DNA from: Thermoanaerobaculia bacterium
Lineage (GTDB): Bacteria; Acidobacteriota; Thermoanaerobaculia; Multivoradales; UBA5704
Assembly (NCBI GenBank): GCA_025937035.1
Contig: JAICSG010000114.1
Span: forward strand, 1-9,004
Length of the DNA stretch: 9,004 nucleotides
Reading direction: 5' to 3'
Part shown: positions 1 through 6,702 of the stretch, piece by piece
How the letters are laid out: every line of letters begins with the position of its first letter
How positions within the stretch are numbered: position 1 is the stretch's first letter
Program-made: the position numbers and the translations under genes
The notes under the pieces: generated by a model
Databases searched by the model: none
What the model saw: the letters and a program-made list of their open reading frames with translations, nothing else
What the model was told of the DNA's origin: nothing

Positions 1-996
1 AACGCCATCGGCCAGTGCCTGCTCACCCGCCTGATGGAGAAGGAGCGGGTGGTGGCCGAGACCGGCGCCGGCCAGCACGGGGTGGCGACCGCCACCGCCG
101 CCGCCGCCCTCGGCCTCTCCTGCGTGGTCTACATGGGGAGCGAGGACATGCGGCGCCAGCGGTTGAACGTCGATCGCATGCGCCTGCTGGGCGCCGAGGT
201 GGTGCCGGTCGACTCCGGCAGCCGCACCCTCAAGGACGCCATCAACGAGGCCATGCGCGACTGGGTGACCAACGTGCGAACCACCCACTACGTGCTCGGC
301 TCGGTGCTCGGCCCCGACCCCTTCCCCCGCATGGTGCGCGACTTCCACCGCGTGATCGGCGACGAGGCCCGCCTCCAGCTCAAGAGGCAGACGGGGAGCG
401 ACGCGCCGGACGTCGCCATCGCCTGCGTGGGGGGCGGCAGCAACTCGATCGGCCTCTTCACCGCCTTCCTGGAGGATCGCCGGGTGCGCCTGATCGGCGT
501 CGAGGCCGGCGGCCGGGGCATCCAGTGGGGGGAGCACGCGGCGCGTTTCGCGGGCGGGGGCTTAGGGGTGCTGCACGGCACGCGCACCTTCGTGCTCCAG
601 GACGAGGAGGGGCAGATCGCCCCCACCCACTCGGTCTCGGCCGGGCTCGACTACCCGGCGATCGGCCCCGAGCACGTCTGGCTGCACGACGAGGGGCGGG
701 TGGAGTACACCTCGGCCACCGACGACGAGGCGATCGACGCCTTCCACCGGGTGGCCCGCACCGAGGGCATCCTCCCCGCCCTCGAAAGCTCGCACGCGCT
801 GGCCGAGGCCCTCAAGCGGGCCCCCCGGCTGTCGCGCAAGCGGGTCATCCTCGTGAACCTGTCGGGGCGCGGGGACAAGGACGTCGAGTCCGTGCTCGCC
901 TGGGACCGGGAGCACGCCGAGAACGGCAAAGTGGAGTCCTTCGCCGAGGCGGCCAATAACCGGCAAAAAAATCGGCAACGAGGAGAGACGGCATGA
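1..996 (+). CDS. trpB: Tryptophan synthase beta chain, 5'-truncated by the window edge
   Basis: This is the PLP-dependent beta subunit that condenses indole with L-serine to make L-tryptophan, in the cytosolic alpha2-beta2 TrpAB complex. The reading frame is open from base 1. The first residues (NAIGQ) follow the HKxN PLP-lysine motif of the family, so about 89 N-terminal residues, including the Schiff-base lysine, lie outside the window. Visible signatures are [13 protein letters not shown] with the catalytic glutamate (58-96), the PLP-phosphate loop GGGSN (430-444), ESSHA (784-798) and the C-terminal NLSGRGDKD with the serine facing the PLP pyridine nitrogen (about 864-890). The C-terminus carries a short, polar, Asn/Arg-rich tail of about 20 residues after the conserved core. 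The stop overlaps the trpA start (ATGA, 993-996), so translation is coupled. Identification is secure; only the 5' end is missing. Confidence 0.97.
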   Translation, partial: NAIGQCLLTRLMEKERVVAETGAGQHGVATATAAAALGLSCVVYMGSEDMRRQRLNVDRMRLLGAEVVPVDSGSRTLKDAINEAMRDWVTNVRTTHYVLGSVLGPDPFPRMVRDFHRVIGDEARLQLKRQTGSDAPDVAIACVGGGSNSIGLFTAFLEDRRVRLIGVEAGGRGIQWGEHAARFAGGGLGVLHGTRTFVLQDEEGQIAPTHSVSAGLDYPAIGPEHVWLHDEGRVEYTSATDDEAIDAFHRVARTEGILPALESSHALAEALKRAPRLSRKRVILVNLSGRGDKDVESVLAWDREHAENGKVESFAEAANNRQKNRQRGETA

Positions 997-1814
997 GCGC
1001 GATCGACGAGGTCTTCTTCAACTGCGCCCACGAGGGACGGGGCGCCTTCATCCCCTTCCTGATGGCGGGAGACCCGGATCTCAACGCCACCGCCGAGTAC
1101 CTGGAGGCGCTGGCGGCCGGGGGGGCGGACATCATCGAGCTGGGCGTGCCGTTCAGCGATCCGATCGCCGACGGCCCGGTCAACCAGCGGGCGGCGGTGC
1201 GGGCCCTGGAGTCGGGGACCAAGCTGTCGGGCATCCTGCAACTCGTGGCCCGGCACCGCGACAAGCTGGGCGTGCCGATCGTCCTCTTCACCTACTTCAA
1301 CCCCATCCACGCCCGCGGCGTCGAGCGCTTCGCCGAGCAGGCCGCGGCCTCCGGGGTGGACGGCGTGCTCTGCGTCGATCTGCCCCCCGAGGAGGGGGAG
1401 CGGGGGTTCATCCCGGCCCTGCGCGAGCAGGGGGTGGACACCATCTTCCTGCTGGCCCCCACCAGCACCCGCGACCGGGTGACCAAGGTGGCCGAGGCTT
1501 CCACCGGCTTCGTCTACTACGTCTCCCGCACCGGGGTCACCGGCGAGCGCACGGCCCTCCCGTCGGATCTGGTGCGCGACGTCAAGCGCCTGCGCAAGCG
1601 GCTCGACCAGCCGCTGGCCGTGGGCTTCGGCATCTCGACCCCGCAGCAGGTGGCGGCGGTGGGGGAGATCGCCGACGGCGTGGTGGTGGGGAGCGCGCTG
1701 GTGCGGCTGATCGAGGAGCAGGGGAGCGATCCGGGGTTCCCCCGGGTCCTGGAGGAGCGGGTCAGGGAGCTGTCGGCCCCTCTGCGCCAGCGGGCGGAGA
1801 GGCGGCGGGCCTGA
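993..1814 (+). CDS. trpA: Tryptophan synthase alpha chain
   Basis: This 273-residue TIM-barrel subunit cleaves indole-3-glycerol phosphate to indole and glyceraldehyde-3-phosphate and channels indole to TrpB. Length is normal for the family. Conserved elements in order are [11 protein letters not shown] near the N-terminus, [14 protein letters not shown] carrying the catalytic Glu and Asp, [22 protein letters not shown], the [10 protein letters not shown] phosphate/loop-6 region, VGFGIS and the phosphate-binding [11 protein letters not shown]. The start is chosen because GAGGAG (980-985) lies 7 bases upstream of the ATG and the ATG overlaps the trpB stop. The stop in turn overlaps the next start in TGATG. 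The three genes therefore look like one transcription and translation unit. No anomaly seen. Confidence 0.97.
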   Translation: MSAIDEVFFNCAHEGRGAFIPFLMAGDPDLNATAEYLEALAAGGADIIELGVPFSDPIADGPVNQRAAVRALESGTKLSGILQLVARHRDKLGVPIVLFTYFNPIHARGVERFAEQAAASGVDGVLCVDLPPEEGERGFIPALREQGVDTIFLLAPTSTRDRVTKVAEASTGFVYYVSRTGVTGERTALPSDLVRDVKRLRKRLDQPLAVGFGISTPQQVAAVGEIADGVVVGSALVRLIEEQGSDPGFPRVLEERVRELSAPLRQRAERRRA

Positions 1815-2488
1815 TGAGCGGTGAGCGGCGGCAGGAGCGCGAGATCGCGGCCCTGGTCCACGGCCGCTATCTCCTGGAGATCCCGCCGGAGCCGGAGGGC
1901 CTCCCCCTGGTGGTGGGGTTCCATGGCTACGGCGAGAACGCCGAAAAAAGCCTCGACGAGCTGCGGCGCATCCCCGGCGCCTCCCGCTGGGTGCTCTGCG
2001 CCGCCCAGGCCCTGCACCCTTTCTACAACCGGACGGGGGAGGTCATCGCGAGCTGGATGACCCGCCAGCAGCGCGAGCGGGCGATCGTGGACAACATCCG
2101 CTACGCGTCGAGCGTGGTCACCGAGGTCAAGCGCGAGCTCCCCATCTCCGAGCGGCTGGTCTACCTGGGATTCTCTCAAGGGGCGGCCATGGCCTACCGC
2201 GCCGCCGCGGGCTCCGGCCACGCCTGCCAGGGGGTGGTCGTGCTCGGCGGCGACGTCCCTCCCGAGCTGGCGGACCGCAAGCTCGACGGCTTTCCGCCGG
2301 TCCTCCTGGGCCGGGGCGCCAGCGAGGAATGGTACGACGCCGCCAAGATGGAGCACGACGTCGAGCTGTTGCGCGGCAAGGGGGTGGACGTCCGTCCCCT
2401 GGTGTTCCAGGGCGGGCACGAGTGGACGGACGAGTTTCGCGCCGCGGCGGGACGGTTCCTGGACGAGGTGTTCCAGGAGCCGTCCTAG
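1814..2488 (+). CDS. Alpha/beta-hydrolase, phospholipase/carboxylesterase type
   Basis: This 224-residue soluble protein has the compact alpha/beta-hydrolase layout of the carboxylesterase / acyl-protein thioesterase-like family. It shows an oxyanion-side VVGFHGYGEN (34-42), the nucleophile elbow GFSQGAAM with Ser121, and a late GGHEW with His202. The acid residue normally sits after the sixth strand in a GR..DEWY-like stretch; here the sequence is GRGASEEWYDAAK (166-178). The triad acid may therefore be Glu171 or Glu172 rather than Asp, or Asp175. No signal peptide or membrane segment is visible, so it is probably cytosolic. It is the last gene of the trp cluster, starting 1 base inside the trpA stop without a convincing Shine-Dalgarno sequence, which points to translational coupling. 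Substrate is unknown. A link to tryptophan metabolism is not supported beyond co-transcription. Confidence 0.88.
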   Translation: MSGERRQEREIAALVHGRYLLEIPPEPEGLPLVVGFHGYGENAEKSLDELRRIPGASRWVLCAAQALHPFYNRTGEVIASWMTRQQRERAIVDNIRYASSVVTEVKRELPISERLVYLGFSQGAAMAYRAAAGSGHACQGVVVLGGDVPPELADRKLDGFPPVLLGRGASEEWYDAAKMEHDVELLRGKGVDVRPLVFQGGHEWTDEFRAAAGRFLDEVFQEPS

Positions 2489-2491
2489 GGC

Positions 2492-3049
2492 CTACCGTCC
2501 CGCCCCCACCTCCTGGTGGGCGAACAGGCCGATCATCTCCTTGTTGAACGCCGGGATGTCGTCCGGCTTGCGGCTGGTGACGAGATTGCCGTCATGGACC
2601 ACCTGCTGGTCCACCCAGTGGGCCCCCGCGTTCCGGAGGTCGGTCTGGAGCGATGGCCATGAGGTCATCTTCCTGCCCTTCACCCCGCCGGCCTCGATCA
2701 GCGTCCACGGCCCGTGGCAGATGGCGGCGATCGGCTTGCCGGCGTCCACGAAGCTCTTCACGAAGCGGACGGCGTCGGGATTCATCCGCAGATGGTCGGG
2801 ATTCATCACGCCGCCCGGCAGGAGCAGCGCGTCATAGCTCTCGGGCCGCGCCTGCTGGAGCGGCACGTCCACGGGGATCTTGTCCCCCCATTCGGTGTGA
2901 TTCCACCCCTTGACTTGGCCCCGGGCCGGGGAGACCACCTCGGTCTTCGCTCCCGCCTGGTCCAGAGCCTCCCGGGGTTGGGTGAGCTCGACCTGCTCGA
3001 AGCCGTCGGTGACCAGGATCGCGACTTTCTTCCCTTGTAAGCTCTCCAT
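2492..3049 (-). CDS. DJ-1/PfpI family protein (YhbO/PfpI-like protease or deglycase)
   Basis: This 185-residue cytosolic protein belongs to the DJ-1/PfpI class of the type 1 glutamine amidotransferase-like fold. Such proteins are described as stress-protective peptidases or as enzymes acting on glyoxal-damaged proteins; which activity applies here cannot be read from sequence. Visible features are KKVAILVTDGFEQVEL with the conserved Glu18, DALLLPGGVMNPD (73-85) and the nucleophile elbow AAICHGPW with Cys111-His112. TSWPSLQTDLRNAGA follows, as in PfpI/YhbO. The start is supported by a perfect AGGAGG (3062-3057) 7 bases upstream. The gene is convergent with the hydrolase, with only 3 bp between stops. 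It has its own promoter, because an intrinsic terminator (3148-3115) separates it from the lipoprotein operon and a consensus sigma-54 promoter sits at 3111-3097. Confidence 0.95.
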   Translation of the reverse strand: MESLQGKKVAILVTDGFEQVELTQPREALDQAGAKTEVVSPARGQVKGWNHTEWGDKIPVDVPLQQARPESYDALLLPGGVMNPDHLRMNPDAVRFVKSFVDAGKPIAAICHGPWTLIEAGGVKGRKMTSWPSLQTDLRNAGAHWVDQQVVHDGNLVTSRKPDDIPAFNKEMIGLFAHQEVGAGR

Positions 3050-3096
3050 GATGAAACCTCCTCAGAGGAAGAGTTGGGTCCAGGAGAGGAAGGGGA

Positions 3097-3111
3097 GCAA
3101 CTTGGGTGCCA
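3097..3111 (-). promoter_or_regulatory. Sigma-54 (-24/-12) promoter of the DJ-1/PfpI gene
   Basis: On the minus strand the sequence reads TGGCAC-CCAAG-TTGC, followed by T. This matches the RpoN consensus TGGCAC-N5-TTGC(A/T) at every defined base, with the invariant GG and GC at the required spacing. Expected transcription start is near 3085, giving a leader of roughly 35 bases that contains the strong AGGAGG ribosome site. The -24 box begins 4 bases past the T-tract of the upstream terminator. Motif and spacing are seen directly; use by sigma-54 is inferred. Confidence 0.8.
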
Positions 3112-3114
3112 GAG

Positions 3115-3148
3115 AAAAACAAAAAGGGCGCCCTCGCGGACGCCCTTT
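3115..3148 (-). terminator. Rho-independent terminator of the lipoprotein operon
   Basis: On the minus strand AAAGGGCG (3148-3141) pairs perfectly with CGCCCTTT (3130-3123) around a 10-base loop, followed by TTTTTGTTTTT reaching 3115. The stem is 8 bp and the U-tract is classical. It lies 22 bases after the stop of the Thr-rich lipoprotein gene and just before the sigma-54 promoter of the DJ-1 gene, so it insulates the two units. Confidence 0.9.
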
Positions 3149-3170
3149 CAGACCACGCTGAGACGGAGGG

Positions 3171-3464
3171 TTACTTGCCCGCCGGCGGCTTGGTCGTGTC
3201 GGAGCCCATCGGCGACGACGTGGTCATGTCCGTGCCCATGGTGGAGCTGGAGGTGCCCATGTCGGAGCCCATGCTGGAGCCGGTGCCCATGTCCGTGGTG
3301 CCCATCGTGGTCGAGGTCTCGGTGCTGGTCGAGGTCGACATCGTGGTATCGGTCGTGGTGGCCGGGGTCTCCTCCTCGGTCTCCTCCTTCTTGCACCCGG
3401 CGAACGGGACCAGGAGGAAAGCCAGCAGGCAGAGGAGCGAAAGGTGAACGGACAGCTTCTTCAT
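3171..3464 (-). CDS. Small Thr/Ser/Met/Gly-rich lipoprotein of unknown function
   Basis: This 97-residue predicted lipoprotein has a lysine-containing n-region (MKKLS), a hydrophobic stretch (about residues 8-21) and a lipobox-like PFAGC with Cys24. Phe at -3 is less usual than Leu. After cleavage the mature chain starts CKKEETEEE, then becomes a low-complexity tail made almost only of Thr, Ser, Met, Gly and Asp, with six Met-Gly pairs in variants of MGT(T/S)D and MGSD, ending in KPPAGK. No folded domain is recognisable, and the tail is probably disordered and periplasmic or surface-exposed. The start is supported by GGGAG (3477-3473) 8 bases upstream. The gene follows the BON lipoprotein after 52 bases with no terminator or promoter visible between them, and a strong terminator follows it. 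Function is unknown. Confidence 0.8.
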   Translation of the reverse strand: MKKLSVHLSLLCLLAFLLVPFAGCKKEETEEETPATTTDTTMSTSTSTETSTTMGTTDMGTGSSMGSDMGTSSSTMGTDMTTSSPMGSDTTKPPAGK

Positions 3465-3516
3465 TTTGTTTTCTCCCTTGTTAAATGGAACTGATTGAAG
3501 ACGAGGGGGTTGGCGC

Positions 3517-3840
3517 CTAGGTGCCGCCTTCCACCTTGATCAGGTTTCTCACTCTCACGACTCCGTCGGTATCCCGGGCGTACTGCTCGGCCTTCCTGCG
3601 GGTCTCTTCCTTTTTCACGACCCCCTGGAGGACCACCTCACCCTGGTTGGTGTCGACGTCGATATTGAACGGGTTGATGTCACCATCGGCCGCCAGCTTC
3701 GCCTTGACCTTGGCGGTGATGGCGGCGTCGTCAACCTGCTGACCGGGCGACTTCGTCGAGCTGCAAGCACCCAGCGCCAGAGCCAGCAACAGAGCCAGAC
3801 AAATGACTGGCGCTCGAAGCATCCACTGGTTACGGTTCAT
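3517..3840 (-). CDS. BON-domain lipoprotein (OsmY-like)
   Basis: This 107-residue protein has a basic N-terminus, a hydrophobic core (about residues 9-24) and a canonical lipobox LGAC with Cys26, so it is predicted to be a lipid-anchored envelope protein. A single BON domain follows (about residues 36-104): DDAAITAKVKAKLAAD, then INPFNIDVDTNQGEVVLQG, then an arginine/lysine-rich helix and the terminal strand GVVRVRNLIKV. BON domains are linked to phospholipid or membrane association and osmotic protection (OsmY family). Overlapping AGGAGG copies (3854-3846) place a ribosome site 5 to 8 bases before the ATG. A sigma-54 promoter lies about 80 bases upstream (3932-3918). It is the first gene of a two-gene lipoprotein unit ending at the terminator at 3148-3115. 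Confidence 0.93.
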   Translation of the reverse strand: MNRNQWMLRAPVICLALLLALALGACSSTKSPGQQVDDAAITAKVKAKLAADGDINPFNIDVDTNQGEVVLQGVVKKEETRRKAEQYARDTDGVVRVRNLIKVEGGT

Positions 3841-3917
3841 TGCATCCTCCTCCTCACTGTTGACCTGTCGTTCGTCGAGTCCGTGGCATCAGATCCACGC
3901 GTACAGATTGCTCTGAA

Positions 3918-3932
3918 GCAGAATTTGTGCCA
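3918..3932 (-). promoter_or_regulatory. Sigma-54 (-24/-12) promoter of the BON lipoprotein operon
   Basis: The minus strand reads TGGCAC-AAATT-CTGC, followed by T. The -24 hexamer is perfect, the spacing is exact, and the -12 box is CTGC instead of TTGC, keeping the critical GC. Expected start is near 3906, with a leader of about 65 bases to the ATG at 3840. Upstream DNA back to the end of the response-regulator gene contains repeats suited to enhancer binding (listed separately). Confidence 0.75.
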
Positions 3933-3962
3933 CAGCCTCCCTGTCCAAGTCGTTCAGTGAGT

Positions 3963-4019
3963 CGTCGGACGGCGACGGAGTATACAACCTCCCGAGGGGC
4001 TCCTCAAGGGGCGAGGGGC
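3963..4019. repeat. Repeat cluster upstream of the lipoprotein sigma-54 promoter
   Basis: The octamer CGAGGGGC occurs at 3993-4000 and again at 4012-4019 as a direct repeat with a 19-base period, close to two helical turns. A small inverted repeat CGTCG-GACGG-CGACG is at 3963-3977. They lie about 30 to 90 bases upstream of the -24 box, in non-coding DNA. A role as activator sites is inference; GC-rich DNA makes short repeats common. Confidence 0.35.
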
Positions 4020-4045
4020 CAGACCCGTTCTCCAGTCCCGGTCCG

Positions 4046-4073
4046 TACCGTGTTACGGCTACTCTTCACGGTA
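4046..4073. promoter_or_regulatory. Inverted repeat at the 3' end of the regulator gene, possible enhancer
   Basis: TACCGTG (4046-4052) and CACGGTA (4067-4073) form a perfect 7-bp inverted repeat separated by 14 bases. It spans the stop codon of the NtrC-type regulator and lies about 115 to 140 bases upstream of the -24 box at 3932-3927, a usual enhancer distance for a sigma-54 promoter. As RNA it could also be a 3' stem, but no T-run follows on the minus strand, so a classical terminator is unlikely. Confidence 0.4.
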
Positions 4074-5399
4074 GGTGTTGAGGCGATTGTACAACGTCTT
4101 GAGGCTGACTCCCAGGATGTCGGCCGTCTTGCGCTTGTTCCCTCCATACGCGTCCAGCGTCGCCATGATCAGCCGGCGCTCCACCTCCTCGATCGAGGCG
4201 CCGACCTGGAAGCTCAAGGAGCGCACCGAGCCCGACTCCCCGCCGACCTCCCGCGGCAGACAGCGCGGGGTGACCTCGTTGTCGGCCATGATGAAGGCCC
4301 GGTGCACCACGTTCTTCAGCTCGCGCACGTTGCCCGGCCAGGAGTGGGTGCGCAGGCGGTCGAGGGAGTCCTCGGTCCACACCTTGCTCGTCCCCTGCCG
4401 CTCGTTGAGCTGGCCCAGGAAGTACTCGGCCAGGAGCTGGATGTCGTCCCCGCGCTCGCGCAGGGGGGGCATGTGGACCGGGAAGACCTGCAGGCGGTAG
4501 AGCAGGTCCTCGCGCATCTTGCCGTCCTGCACCGCCTTGTGGGGGTCGCGGTTGGTGGCGGCGATCACCCGCACGTCCACGTCCACCGCCTGGTCGCCGC
4601 CGATGCGCACCACCTGGCCGGTCTCCAGCACGCGCAGGAGCTTGACCTGGAGCTCGATCGGCATCTCGGTGATCTCATCCAGAAACAGGGTGCCCATGTG
4701 GGCCCGCTCGAAGTACCCCTTGTGCCGGCGCTGGGCGCCGGTGAAGCTCCCCCGCTCGTGGCCGAACAGCTCGCTCTCGATCAGCGTCGGCGAGATGGCG
4801 CCGCAGTTGAGGGGGAGGAACGGCGCCTTCGATCGCCGCGAGAGCAGGTGGAGGGTCTGGGCGGCCAGATCCTTGCCGGTGCCGCTCTCGCCGATCAGGA
4901 AGACCGAGGCGTCGGTGGGCGCCACCCGGTTGAGCATCTCGTAGAGGGCCTGCATCGGCGGCGAGGCGCCCAGCAGCAGGCCGAGCCTCCCCACCTCCTG
5001 CGTCTCGGTGACCGGCGCCGCCGCCTGGGCGGCCGGCTGCACGCTGGCCACATTGGCGAGGATGCTCTTCAGCCGCCCGATGTCGAGCGGCTTGGTCAGA
5101 TAGTCGCTGGCGCCCAGGCGCAGCGCCTGCACGGCGCTCTCGACGTCGGCGTGGCCCGTCATCAGCACCACTTCCGTGGAGGCGCCCAGCTCGAGGTCCT
5201 TGAGCAATTCGATGCCACTGCCGTCCGGCAGGTAGAGGTCGACCAGCGCCACGTCCGGGGTTCGGTGACTGACCTGCTTGCGAGCGTCGTGCAGGGTGCA
5301 GGCGGTGTTGGTGGTGAAGCCCTGCCCCTCGATCAGCTCGGCGAGCGCTGAAAGAAAATTGGGGTCGTCGTCGACCGCGAGAGCATGTGGCATTGTCAC
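4059..5399 (-). CDS. NtrC-family sigma-54-dependent response regulator
   Basis: This 446-residue cytoplasmic protein has three domains. The receiver (about 1-120) has the acidic pair in AVDDDPN, phospho-acceptor Asp54 in VALVDLYLPDGSG, Thr81 and Lys103. The AAA+ sigma-54 interaction domain (about 142-380) has Walker A GESGTGKD (170-177), the sigma-54 contact loop GSFTGA (217-222), Walker B GTLFLDE (236-242), and ATNRDP and NVRELKN. A Fis-type helix-turn-helix follows (about 403-446, GGNKRKTADILGVSLKTLY). All catalytic elements look intact, so it should activate RpoN promoters when phosphorylated. The GTG start at 5399 overlaps the kinase stop (GTGA). An ATG two codons in (5393), with GAGG 6 bases upstream, is an equally good start and begins MPHALAVDDD. 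It is co-transcribed with the upstream kinase-like gene. The neighbouring -24/-12 promoters are its likely targets. Confidence 0.95.
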   Translation of the reverse strand: MTMPHALAVDDDPNFLSALAELIEGQGFTTNTACTLHDARKQVSHRTPDVALVDLYLPDGSGIELLKDLELGASTEVVLMTGHADVESAVQALRLGASDYLTKPLDIGRLKSILANVASVQPAAQAAAPVTETQEVGRLGLLLGASPPMQALYEMLNRVAPTDASVFLIGESGTGKDLAAQTLHLLSRRSKAPFLPLNCGAISPTLIESELFGHERGSFTGAQRRHKGYFERAHMGTLFLDEITEMPIELQVKLLRVLETGQVVRIGGDQAVDVDVRVIAATNRDPHKAVQDGKMREDLLYRLQVFPVHMPPLRERGDDIQLLAEYFLGQLNERQGTSKVWTEDSLDRLRTHSWPGNVRELKNVVHRAFIMADNEVTPRCLPREVGGESGSVRSLSFQVGASIEEVERRLIMATLDAYGGNKRKTADILGVSLKTLYNRLNTYREE

Positions 5400-6532
5400 C
5401 TCACTCCTTTGTTCCCGTTCTCCGGGTTCCCTGAGATCGCCAATTCTACCTCATAAGCGTGGGGGCCCCCGGGGACGGCGCCACTGTCCGGGCCGGCCGC
5501 CTGCACCCGGCCGCCGTGGGCCGCGAGGATCTCGCGCGCCACCCAGAGCTGGGCGAGCGAGCCCTCCGGCGCCAGCTTGAGCTCGAAGTCGGGGGCCGGC
5601 GCCGCCTCGGCCTCCGGCGCCGCGCCCTCCACGCCGGCCGCCCCCGCCGTCCCATAAAGGCGCAGCCGGGCGGTGCCGTCCTGCCGCTCCACCAGCACGT
5701 GGAGCAGGCCCTGCTTGGGCACGCCTGTCAGGGTGGCGAGCGAGAGGTGCAGCAGCGCCTGCCGCAACAGGTAGCGGTTCCCCTCCACGGGGAGCGCCTC
5801 CTCCGGCAGCTCAGTCCGCACCTGGGCCTGCTGCTTGCGGGCCGGCGCCACCAGCAGCGAGGCCAGCTCCCCGGCCAGCTCGCGCAGGTCGAAGGTCTCC
5901 TGCTTGTCCCCCCGCGGCGAGATGTAGGCCAGATAGGTCTCGAGGCCGCGGTGGAGGCGCGAGAGCTCCTCCTTGAGCACGTTGACGTAGCGCAGCAGCT
6001 TGTCTTTGTTGGCGGGATCGGCGGCGCGGCCGGAGGCCAGCATCTCCTTGAGGATCTCGATGTTGAAGACCATCGCGTTGATCGGCGCCCGCAGGTCGTG
6101 GGCCACCGCCGGGGAGATCTGCGACACCGACCGCATCTGCGAGGTCAGCCGGAGGTCGCGCTCCAGGCCGGAGAGCGCCCCCAGGCTGGCCACCAGCAGG
6201 ACGCCGCCGCTCTCGGGATCACGGCGCAGGTCGAACAGCAGAGAGCGCGGTGCCGCCTCCCCCTCGACCGGCAGCTCGAGGGCCGCCGGCCCGGAGCCGC
6301 TGGCCCCGTTCCAGCTCAGGCCCGCCGCCTCCAGGCGGCCTTTCAGCCGCTCCCACAGTCGCTCCAGCTCGAAGCCGTCGGCGCAGCCGAGCAGCTCGAG
6401 CGCCCTGGCGTCGGCGAAGCGCACGCCCCCCTGGCCATCCAGGGACACCCCGCCGGGGCCGAGCAGCCCCGCGAGCTCATGGCCGGGAGAGCCGGACGGC
6501 GGAGGGTTCTGCGAAGAATCGGGGGCTTCCAT
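5396..6532 (-). CDS. Soluble histidine kinase-like protein with degenerate ATPase domain
   Basis: This 378-residue protein has no signal peptide or transmembrane segment, so it is probably cytosolic. Residues about 25-118 look like a divergent PAS-type sensor (VSLDGQGGVRFADARALELLG). A HisKA dimerisation helix follows, with H-box SPAVAHDLRAPINAM (phospho-acceptor His145) and a second helix to about residue 205. The C-terminal HATPase-like region (about 213-366) keeps the overall pattern (FDLRELAGEL, and REILAAHGGRVQA near the end). It lacks the N-box asparagine: Q258-ALLHLSLAT has His262 and Ala266 where Asn is expected. It shows no DxGxG G1 box, and an Ala/Glu/Pro-rich stretch replaces the G1-to-lid region. 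GGAG lies 7 bases upstream of the chosen ATG. It overlaps the regulator gene by 4 bp and is its likely partner. It may be a phosphatase, adaptor or acceptor rather than an autokinase. Confidence 0.88.
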   Translation of the reverse strand: MEAPDSSQNPPPSGSPGHELAGLLGPGGVSLDGQGGVRFADARALELLGCADGFELERLWERLKGRLEAAGLSWNGASGSGPAALELPVEGEAAPRSLLFDLRRDPESGGVLLVASLGALSGLERDLRLTSQMRSVSQISPAVAHDLRAPINAMVFNIEILKEMLASGRAADPANKDKLLRYVNVLKEELSRLHRGLETYLAYISPRGDKQETFDLRELAGELASLLVAPARKQQAQVRTELPEEALPVEGNRYLLRQALLHLSLATLTGVPKQGLLHVLVERQDGTARLRLYGTAGAAGVEGAAPEAEAAPAPDFELKLAPEGSLAQLWVAREILAAHGGRVQAAGPDSGAVPGGPHAYEVELAISGNPENGNKGVR

Positions 6533-6550
6533 GCTCTGTCTCCATCGGAA

Positions 6551-6569
6551 CGCCGCGCCCGGCGCGGCG
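6551..6569. other. GC hairpin in the leader of the kinase gene
   Basis: CGCCGCGC (6551-6558) and GCGCGGCG (6562-6569) form a perfect 8-bp inverted repeat with a 3-base loop. It lies 18 bases before the kinase ATG and just downstream of a candidate -10 box. No T-run follows on the minus strand, so it is not an intrinsic terminator. It could be an operator or a leader stem; at this GC content chance is possible. Confidence 0.35.
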
Positions 6570-6573
6570 GGTA

Positions 6574-6603
6574 TTTATAGAAGCTCGGGCCCGCCGCGCG
6601 CAA
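6574..6603 (-). promoter_or_regulatory. Candidate sigma-70-type promoter of the kinase-regulator pair
   Basis: On the minus strand TTGCGC (6603-6598) and TATAAA (6579-6574) are 18 bases apart, resembling -35 and -10 boxes, in one of the few AT-rich spots of the region. The start would fall near 6567, with a leader of about 35 bases. No -24/-12 element was seen here, so the two-component pair may be expressed independently of its own sigma-54 output. Confidence 0.4.
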
Positions 6604-6702
6604 GCGAAAAGGCCGGCATCCCGCTCCGGAGAGTGAGATCGTTATTGTTCAGATTCCGAAATTTTTTCCGGAGCCGGGCCGCCGCCAACCGTCCAGCCGG
6701 AA

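Noticed and set aside
2505..2520. CCCACC-TCCT-GGTGGG stem after the hydrolase stop, as a terminator for the trp cluster
   Set aside because: The stem has only 6 bp, no T-run follows on the plus strand, and it lies inside the DJ-1 coding sequence; chance is adequate.
3148..3396. A His/Asp-rich minus-strand frame (82 codons) in another phase of the Thr-rich lipoprotein gene
   Set aside because: The His-Gly-His pattern is what ATG-GGC-ACC repeats give in a shifted frame. It has no ribosome site or signal, whereas the overlapping lipoprotein has both and a terminator after its stop.
3927..5351. A 474-codon plus-strand open frame opposite the response-regulator gene
   Set aside because: It is a GC-driven shadow: its composition is Leu/Arg/Gly/His-rich without known domains, while the minus strand encodes an unmistakable three-domain NtrC protein.
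6643..6665. A/T-rich stem (TCCG..AAATTTTTTC..CGGA) after the GT20 stop, as its terminator
   Set aside because: The bases form only a short stem with a wobble pair, and no T-run follows on the minus strand. GT20 transcripts may read into the kinase gene or end by Rho.
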